DNA of 38,179 nt from Haloferax prahovense DSM 18310 (GTDB lineage: Archaea > Halobacteriota > Halobacteria > Halobacteriales > Haloferacaceae), in NCBI RefSeq assembly GCF_000336815.1, contig NZ_AOLG01000052.1, forward strand, positions 1 through 38,179, read 5' to 3'. Below the pieces are notes generated by a model, which was not told where the DNA came from, made no database searches, and worked only from the letters and a program-made list of their open reading frames with translations. The position numbers were made by a program, and so were the translations under genes. Below, piece after piece: positions 32,902-38,179 of the stretch; the stretch's first letter is position 1, and each line of letters starts with the position of its first letter.

Positions 32902-33309
32902 CCCACAGAACAGATGAAGTGACGGGGTGTGGGTGGTCATGGCTCTGTTCTGTCTCTCGAAAAACAGATGAAGTGGTGGAGTACCCCCGGTCCTCAACTG
33001 CTGTCTCACGCGACGTCTGCCTTCATACCCGAAACCGGTGTTTGTTCGTCTCGTCTGCTTCTGCGATCGACGCCTGACTCCCATAGCCCACCAAGTGGGC
33101 TGTCTCCACGGACGTTTATGACTCGGAAGCACACGACTGTGTATCAGCTCGACTCAGGTCTCTCAGCGGATTCCATCTGCTCTGAAAGACAGTACTTTGT
33201 GTGTTTTTCCCTGACTGCATTGGCTTCGATTGGTCGACGAGTCACCCCATGTCGACATTGAAAGAACAGATGAAGTCATGGGGGGAGGAGGTTCGACCTC
33301 CTCGATTAT
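32902..33309. other. Right part of origin-like region B, no gene
   Basis: Three more copies of the region-B repeat follow orc1-B in direct orientation: 32910-32927 (ACAGATGAAGTGACGGGG), 32963-32979 and 33265-33286. Between them I see no gene. Confidence 0.65.
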
Positions 33310-33387
33310 AGTAGCGTTTGCAACTGGTTACACACCCAATCGCACGATAGCATGCGATTGAGTGTGCATTGACTTGCAAACGCTACT
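33310..33387. repeat. 78-bp nested palindrome, MITE-like
   Basis: The outer arms AGTAGCGTTTGCAA (33310-33323) and TTGCAAACGCTACT (33374-33387) are perfect inverted repeats. A second pair lies inside, CACACCCAATCGCA and TGCGATTGAGTGTG (13 of 14 match). The whole could fold into one long hairpin. It resembles a small non-autonomous transposon or the fused ends of a larger one; I cannot name the parent. Confidence 0.6.
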
Positions 33388-33529
33388 GTAGTTCTCGACT
33401 GCGGTGTTCACTGGCTAGTTAGCGACGCGGCCCCCGCTCGTACTGTTCGGCGTGGTCCGTTCGACGACGCGAGCGCGACGATACGATGGACACAACCACT
33501 AACTCAATTGACGCTCGATACTGCTAGCT

Positions 33530-33688
33530 GTGCCCGCGATCTCTCTCCTGTGGTCTGGGGTGGCCCTCCAAACACCTCCCTTCCGTATTGGTGTGCCCGA
33601 AACGGACGTGACTGGACTCGTGGTGCTCGTCGGCCTCATCTTCGGTGGGATGTATCTGTACACTCGCTGGCGTCAGTTTCTTCGGTAG
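33530..33688 (+). CDS. Possible small membrane peptide
   Basis: A frame of 52 codons from GTG 33530 ends GLVVLVGLIFGGMYLYTRWR and QFLR, with one transmembrane segment followed by basic residues, the usual topology signal. A shorter start is GTG 33593 (31 residues). No ATG, no recognisable family, and the region is otherwise repeats. It may be a real small protein or the end of a lost gene. Confidence 0.3.
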   Translation: MPAISLLWSGVALQTPPFRIGVPETDVTGLVVLVGLIFGGMYLYTRWRQFLR

Positions 33689-34123
33689 ACACAGCGACGG
33701 ACAGCGTTGCACCCTCCCGACGAACAATACTAACGTCGAACTGACGGCCGAGTCAGAGAGTACAGTTCGTATGCTCTCCTCGATGCCGTCTTGCGTTTCC
33801 AACTACGAACGAAAGCATGCGAAATGCACTCTATCCCGTCCCGCTTAGGCCATCGCGTTCTACGTTAGAGAGTACATTTCGTATGCTTTCCACGTCGACA
33901 TCTGCCGATTTTGGACACAGATCTGAGCATACGAAATGGACCCCGTTCGTCTCGTGATGACGACTACGTCTGGATATTGTCCGTCGTCGAACTGAAACCC
34001 GGGTGAAAGAGTACGTTTCGTATGCTTTCCGCGTGTGTGTCGTGCGTTTTTGCGTACAATGGGTGAATATGTCCACCAATGAGCACCCACACGGTTATCC
34101 GAATGGGCCTCCTAGTAGAAAGG
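33689..34123. repeat. Cluster of a third repeat family, no gene
   Basis: Five copies of GTACATTTCGTATGCTTTCC or variants lie here: direct at 33760-33779, 33872-33891 and 34011-34030, inverted at 33811-33830 and 33925-33941. A sixth copy is at 30977-30996, right after the epimerase gene. They flank the orc1-B locus outside its own repeats. They look like binding sites for another initiator or a regulator. No gene occupies the stretch. Confidence 0.65.
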
Positions 34124-34456
34124 ATGGCAGATAACAAACAGGGCCGAGACGAGCAAGCGGATAATGAAGAGCGACGCCAGCAAGAGCGGATGCAAGAGGA
34201 GGCACTTGACCGCGCCGATGAAAATGAGCCGGTACGTGGCAACCCTGACGAGCGGCTTGGTGACCTAAATAACGCGCTCGAAACGCATAACTACCCAACC
34301 ACAACTGACGAATTGGTTGATTCCTATGGCAATTATGAGGTCAAAACTCAAAACGGGCAGAAATCTCTTGAAGAAGTGTTTTCTTCATCCGATACTAAAA
34401 CATACGACTCTGCCGGCGACGTTCGAAGCGAGATATTGAAACTCACACCTCGCTAA
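34124..34456 (+). CDS. DUF5789-family haloarchaeal protein
   Basis: A 110-residue, highly acidic, Gln/Asn-rich protein starting MADNKQGRDEQADNEERRQQ. The core LGDLNNALETHNYPTTTDELVDSYGNYEV and the end GDVRSEILKLTPR fit the DUF5789 family as I remember it. It is cytoplasmic, with a long charged N-terminal helix. Function is unknown. I chose the ATG at 34124; the 15 residues upstream in the open frame are not family-like. Confidence 0.75.
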   Translation: MADNKQGRDEQADNEERRQQERMQEEALDRADENEPVRGNPDERLGDLNNALETHNYPTTTDELVDSYGNYEVKTQNGQKSLEEVFSSSDTKTYDSAGDVRSEILKLTPR

Positions 34457-34492
34457 TAAATATAGTCCAGCACCTCAGTCTCACCTCGACAG

Positions 34493-35641
34493 CTACCAGC
34501 TACCGTTAACTGCCCGACGATACGCCGCTTCGGCCTGGTCGGCGACGCTGTCCCAATCGTACTTCTCGGCGCGCTTGGTCGGTTTGGTCGGCGGTGTCTC
34601 ACCGGCGAGTGCTTGGTCTAACGACTCGGCGACTGAATCCACAGTCGGCTCGGCGAGATACCCCGCGTCACCGATAACCTCACTCGCCGCAGACTCGGGA
34701 TGTTGGACGCCGATAACCGTACAGTCGGCAGCCATCGCTTCGGCGTAAGTGATGCCGAATCCTTCTCTCGTACTGGGTGATGCGAACACGTCGGCGGCGC
34801 GCATCTGGCCCAACACGTCCTCGTATTCGTCGAGGAAGCCCAGCATACTCACGCGGTTGGCGTGGTCCAATGCATTCACCTGTTGTTCAAGGCGGTCGAA
34901 TTCCGGGCCGTCACCGACGACACCGAGGGTCGCGTCGTCGTAGTCGTCGGCCACGCGGTCGAACGCATCGAGAAGGGTGGAGACGTTCTTGTCGGCGATG
35001 AGTCGCCCGGCGAACAGCACGTCGAATGAGTCGCCGTCGTCGGGAAGCGGCGCGTTTCGAATTTGGTCGACGTCGATACCGTTCGGGACGACTTCGATCG
35101 TGTCTCTGTCCCGGCCGGTATCGGCGAGGCGGTCGGCGGTGATACCAGAGACGGCGATTGGGTGTTGGGGAACTCTAACGGTGAGGTGTTCGGTGAACTT
35201 CCCGAAGGGGGCGAGCACGCCGAGGTAGTCGTCCCAGTAGTCGCCCCACACTTCGTGCCAGGTCGTGACGACGGGCACGTCGGTCCCGAGGGCGGCGAGC
35301 TTCGAGGAGAGCACCGGGAAGTACGGAAAGACAGAAGCGACGACGAGGTCGTGGTTTTCGTTGTGGAGTCGTTTGGCGAGCGGGTAGGCGAGTCGCGCGG
35401 CGAAATCGAGCGCTTCGGTGATCGAGCGCCGGTCGTCGGTGTAGAGTTCTGTTTCGGGGGCGACTGCACGGAGGGTGACGCCCTCGTGAGTCGTCTCCTT
35501 TGGGCCGTCCCAGAAGTGGCGACCGTAGATGGTCACATCGTGGCCTCGCTGTGAGAGTCGGGTGGCGATTTCGTGGATACGCTTTTCTGCGCCACCAGTG
35601 ATGTAGGGGTAAACGACATTTGAGATGAACGCGAGATTCAT
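34493..35641 (-). CDS. GT4-family glycosyltransferase
   Basis: A 382-residue GT-B enzyme. The N-terminal domain has the Gly-rich loop YPYITGGAEKRIHEIATRLSQRGHDVTIYG. The C-terminal domain has VLFAGRLIADKNVSTLLDAF and the donor-binding E-x7-E region in PSTREGFGITYAEAMAADCTVIGV. It would transfer a sugar from a nucleotide donor, probably to a lipid-linked or surface glycan. It is divergent from the next glycosyltransferase with about 107 bp between the starts, a shared promoter region. Confidence 0.92.
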   Translation of the reverse strand: MNLAFISNVVYPYITGGAEKRIHEIATRLSQRGHDVTIYGRHFWDGPKETTHEGVTLRAVAPETELYTDDRRSITEALDFAARLAYPLAKRLHNENHDLVVASVFPYFPVLSSKLAALGTDVPVVTTWHEVWGDYWDDYLGVLAPFGKFTEHLTVRVPQHPIAVSGITADRLADTGRDRDTIEVVPNGIDVDQIRNAPLPDDGDSFDVLFAGRLIADKNVSTLLDAFDRVADDYDDATLGVVGDGPEFDRLEQQVNALDHANRVSMLGFLDEYEDVLGQMRAADVFASPSTREGFGITYAEAMAADCTVIGVQHPESAASEVIGDAGYLAEPTVDSVAESLDQALAGETPPTKPTKRAEKYDWDSVADQAEAAYRRAVNGSW

Positions 35642-35748
35642 TTTTCACCTTGGGTTGTGTTGGTGCCCAGCATTCGTGTTGGCAGATTTGTCGTGTAGAT
35701 AAGATAAAAAAGAAACTATTGTGTATGTGCCGGGAGATAGTCTCACCG

Positions 35749-36906
35749 ATGAAGATACTTCAGACACCTGTCCGGTTTTCCCCATATATTGGCGGTGTTG
35801 AGTCATATACTCACGATATGTCAAAAGAACTTGTTGAACTGGGGCACGACGTGACTGTTCTCTGCGCGAAGGCCAAAGAGGAGTCCGCTTATCGAGAGGT
35901 AATCGACGGTGTTGAAGTCGAGAGGTTAGACGATATCGGCAAAGTTGCGCAGACAAATATCATGCCACAGTTTCCGATTTCAGTTCTGCAGCATGCACGC
36001 GAGGCAGACATTATCCATACACACATTCCCACCCCTTGGACCGCTGACTTCAGTGCGCTCGCGGCTAAACTCACCGGGACGCCGCTGGTCGTCACATATC
36101 ACAACGATATCGTTGGGAACGATCTGCTTGATTACGTTGCTTCGGTTTACAACCACACCGCACTGCGGTTCACGCTGGCGACGGCAGACAAGATACTGAT
36201 CACGCAACCAGACTACTTAGAAAGTTCAGATCACCTGCACCGATATACTGAGAAAGTTGAGGTGAACAGCAATGGTGTTGATGTGGACACCTTCCGGCCG
36301 ATTGATGTTGCCGATGAAGACGTGGAGCGACTTGGATTCTCGAACGAATCTCCCAACCTATTCTTTTTGAGCGTTCTTGACGACGTTCACGAGTACAAAG
36401 GACTCGACGTTCTGCTGGAAGCTATGTCTCTCCTTGTAGAAAGGGGTGGTACGACTCCGAGGCTCGTTGTCGGCGGCGGAGGGGAATTAAAGCCAGAATA
36501 CGAATCTTTCGCATCCGAGTTAGGTATCTCTGAGCATGTTCATTTCACCGGGTACATCCCCGATGATGACCTCGTAACCGCGTATAATATCGCGGATTTA
36601 TTCGTGCTTCCCTCGCTCTCGTCTGATCAGGAAGGGTTTGGTCTGGTGGTTCTCGAAGCGCTTGCGTGTGGGACTCCTGTTGTTACGACTGAGGTTGTCG
36701 GTGTTTCGGACCAGATTGTTTCTCATGACATAGGTAGCTTGGCTCGTGTTGGAGATGCTGAATCACTATGTCAGACTATCGAAAGCGAATTAGCCGATAC
36801 CCATACGAAGAAAAGTAACAGAGGAAGGGAAATATGTGAATCAGAGTATTCTTGGGAATCATCCGCCAAAGAATTAGAATTGGTGTATGACAAGAGTGTG
36901 TCATAG
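35749..36906 (+). CDS. GT4-family glycosyltransferase, AT-richer than its neighbours
   Basis: A 385-residue GT-B enzyme starting MKILQTPVRFSPYIGGVESY. The acceptor-side loop YIGGVESYTHDMSKELVELGHDVTVLC, the donor domain start (NLFFLSVLDDVHEYKGLDVLLEA) and SSDQEGFGLVVLEALACGTPVV are typical of GT4. A purine-rich GGGAGAT (35732-35738) precedes the ATG at 35749. The open frame extends to 35650, but those residues are not family-like. Codon use favours A/T at third positions compared with the flanking genes, which suggests acquisition from another source. Confidence 0.9.
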   Translation: MKILQTPVRFSPYIGGVESYTHDMSKELVELGHDVTVLCAKAKEESAYREVIDGVEVERLDDIGKVAQTNIMPQFPISVLQHAREADIIHTHIPTPWTADFSALAAKLTGTPLVVTYHNDIVGNDLLDYVASVYNHTALRFTLATADKILITQPDYLESSDHLHRYTEKVEVNSNGVDVDTFRPIDVADEDVERLGFSNESPNLFFLSVLDDVHEYKGLDVLLEAMSLLVERGGTTPRLVVGGGGELKPEYESFASELGISEHVHFTGYIPDDDLVTAYNIADLFVLPSLSSDQEGFGLVVLEALACGTPVVTTEVVGVSDQIVSHDIGSLARVGDAESLCQTIESELADTHTKKSNRGREICESEYSWESSAKELELVYDKSVS

Positions 36907-36914
36907 AATCAATT

Positions 36915-37517
36915 TCATAACATTTCACAGCCCGGTTTGTCTCCTCGCTTATAGTTGGTGATTGCAACAACGAGCCGGAGACACGGCGCAAGGAACACTA
37001 CTTCGGCCTTGTTTAGACGCGGTGCAGATTGGCTTCTACTGCCTTTACTGGAACAACGAAACCGGGCATAGAGGCACTCAGGGGTTGGCTCTACCTTCCC
37101 GACATAGACACAAACTGACGCCTTCTGGAGCGTCTAAACAAGGCTGAACACCTCTGTTCGTGCGTGGACGCGGCCTCGGGAGCGGACGTGCCCGAGGCCG
37201 CAGTCTTTGACTGCGTCGTTGGTTCGGTCGACTCCTGTCCGGTTGTTGTACGTCTCGTCCAAGATGGATTGTTTCAGCTGAACATCCTCGCTGTGTTCCT
37301 CGATTCCGTCTTCGACCTTGTACTCGATGTCTTTCGGGTCGTCAGTGTTTCGCGGGTTGTATGGGGCCACTGGCACGACCCCTGCGGCCAGCAGGTGGTC
37401 GTGCCAGTCGAGGGTGTCGTAGGCGCTGTCTCCAAGCATCCAGATCGGTGTATCGACGACGAGCGCGTCACATGTGACGCGCATCGCCGTCTCTTTGGTC
37501 TGCTTGGCTCTGGTGAA
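36915..37517 (-). pseudogene. Transposase relic interrupted by a MITE-like insertion
   Basis: The upstream part (37517-37149) reads FTRAKQTKETAMRVTCDALV, then GDSAYDTLDWHDHLLAAGVV and RTGVDRTNDAVKDCGLGHVR, the C-terminal half of a haloarchaeal DDE transposase (GDSAYD carries a catalytic Asp). After the insertion the frame resumes as VFLAPCLRLVVAITNYKRGD and ends at 36915. Two stop codons precede residue 1 of the relic, so the N-terminal half is gone. It cannot make a working enzyme. Confidence 0.8.
36999..37148. mobile_element. MITE-like insertion of about 150 bp
   Basis: Inverted ends TTCGGCCTTGTTTAGACGC (37002-37020) and GCGTCTAAACAAGGCTGAA (37130-37148) differ at one position. The sequence between carries no gene. 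GAACAC occurs at 36993-36998 and 37146-37151 and may be the target duplication, overlapping the right arm. Removing the insertion restores the transposase reading VFLAPCLRL. The small size and lack of coding sequence fit a non-autonomous transposon. Confidence 0.72.
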
Positions 37518-37583
37518 TCACTAGACGGCATCGGTTTCGGCCGTTAGAATTTGGAAGATGAAGCGGGAAACCGCCGATGCTCT

Positions 37584-38179
37584 ATGTCGAAAATTTCCCG
37601 CTTCACGACAAAAGCGGTCACGTTAGCTAAAAATGTTGTTGGTGACCGAGGCGAAGTCGCCGCCCCCGAAGGGGGTGGCGGCTTCGCCGACTACGCTCTT
37701 GTATCGCTGCACTGTCTGCGGATTTACCTCGATGAGTCGTACCGCAACGCCCTCGATCTGCTGAGCGAAATGCCGCATATTTGTGGGGAGATCGGCCTCG
37801 AAGAGGGCGATCTCCCTGATCACTCGACGCTCGTTAAGGCATTTGATAGGTTTCAGATGAAGGTCTGGCGAGTGCTGCTGCGCCTGTCGGCGCAGCTGCA
37901 CGACCTCTCGGGTCACGCCGCCATCGATGCCACCTTTTTCGACCGTGAAAACGCTAGCAAGCACTACTGCCGCCGCACGAATTATCGTGTTCAGACACTC
38001 AAAGCGACGGCTCTCGTCGATACTCAAACCCAAGCTGTTCTCGACGTTCATTGTACGACCGAGAAAACCCACGACACACAACTCGGCTGGCAGGTCGCCT
38101 GCCGCAACGCAGGCGACCTGCACAGCCTCGCCGCCGACAAAGGCTACGACTGGATGCAGTTACGCGAAAAACTACGCGA
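37584..38179 (+). CDS. IS5-type (ISH1-like) transposase, cut by the window end
   Basis: The frame from ATG 37584 is open to the last base, giving 198 residues: MSKISRFTTKAVTLAKNVVG, then ADYALVSLHCLRIYLDESYR, LPDHSTLVKAFDRFQMKVW and SGHAAIDATFFDRENASKHY. The first catalytic Asp is in AIDATFF and the second in AADKGYDWMQLR; the Glu should lie beyond the window. These features match haloarchaeal IS5-group transposases. The element's left end should lie between about 37520 and 37583; I could not fix it without the other end. Confidence 0.85.
   Translation, partial: MSKISRFTTKAVTLAKNVVGDRGEVAAPEGGGGFADYALVSLHCLRIYLDESYRNALDLLSEMPHICGEIGLEEGDLPDHSTLVKAFDRFQMKVWRVLLRLSAQLHDLSGHAAIDATFFDRENASKHYCRRTNYRVQTLKATALVDTQTQAVLDVHCTTEKTHDTQLGWQVACRNAGDLHSLAADKGYDWMQLREKLR

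Noticed and set aside
34079-34123. Longer start for the DUF5789 protein at ATG 34079
   Set aside because: The extra 15 residues do not fit the family start and the ATG at 34124 gives the usual acidic N-terminus.
37623-38123. 166-codon open frame on the minus strand at the window end
   Set aside because: The plus strand over the same bases encodes a clear IS5-type transposase with catalytic motifs; the minus frame is its shadow.

Overview
The window is haloarchaeal DNA (class Halobacteria). The proteins are acidic and GC-rich, promoters look leaderless with TATA-like boxes about 28 nt upstream of starts, there are two Orc1/Cdc6 initiators, and many small families are typical of haloarchaea (PRC-barrel, DUF5789, DUF7342-type HTH, DUF6516/TumE, Tat lipoproteins). 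I saw no tRNA, rRNA or CRISPR array. Two orc genes with their own repeat clusters, toxin-antitoxin modules and dense insertion sequences suggest a megaplasmid or an integrated plasmid-like region; that is inference.

Positions 1-16,100 are mostly housekeeping or metabolic genes cut up by IS200/IS605 and IS1341-type elements. They include an SPFH/band-7 membrane protein, a PRC-barrel protein, a relic of an AI-2E family transporter, an overlapping operon of a thiamine-diphosphate enzyme (acetolactate synthase-like) and an aldehyde dehydrogenase, a DUF1328 membrane peptide, a CPA2 cation:proton antiporter, two CNNM/DUF21 proteins, and a large secreted GLUG-repeat protein ending in a dockerin-like module.

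Positions 16,100-20,000 hold two convergent sensor histidine kinases, both damaged. The first is split by a TnpB element; the second carries a one-base frameshift and lies next to a related TnpB element. Both TnpBs have glycine where most TnpBs have the RuvC-II catalytic glutamate, and both have a palindrome just upstream of the start.

Positions 21,360-25,301 look like a replication origin: about nine copies of a 20-bp repeat next to orc1-A. The cluster is interrupted by a fifth TnpB element that also carries a divergent 45-residue helix-turn-helix or ribbon-helix-helix-like gene too short for ordinary ORF calling.

Positions 25,300-30,960 carry stability or defence-type modules (a Fic protein, an HTH/TumE-like pair, a VapBC pair), two Tat lipoproteins and a sugar-nucleotide epimerase. 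Positions 30,960-34,100 are a second origin-like region: orc1-B surrounded by about nine copies of a different repeat, with a third repeat family outside them. The right end has a DUF5789 protein, two divergent GT4 glycosyltransferases, a transposase relic containing a MITE-like insertion, and the start of an IS5-type transposase that runs off the window.

Five TnpB genes are present but only one TnpA, so four of the elements would need TnpA from elsewhere to move. Shared end sequences allow several solitary end relics to be recognised.
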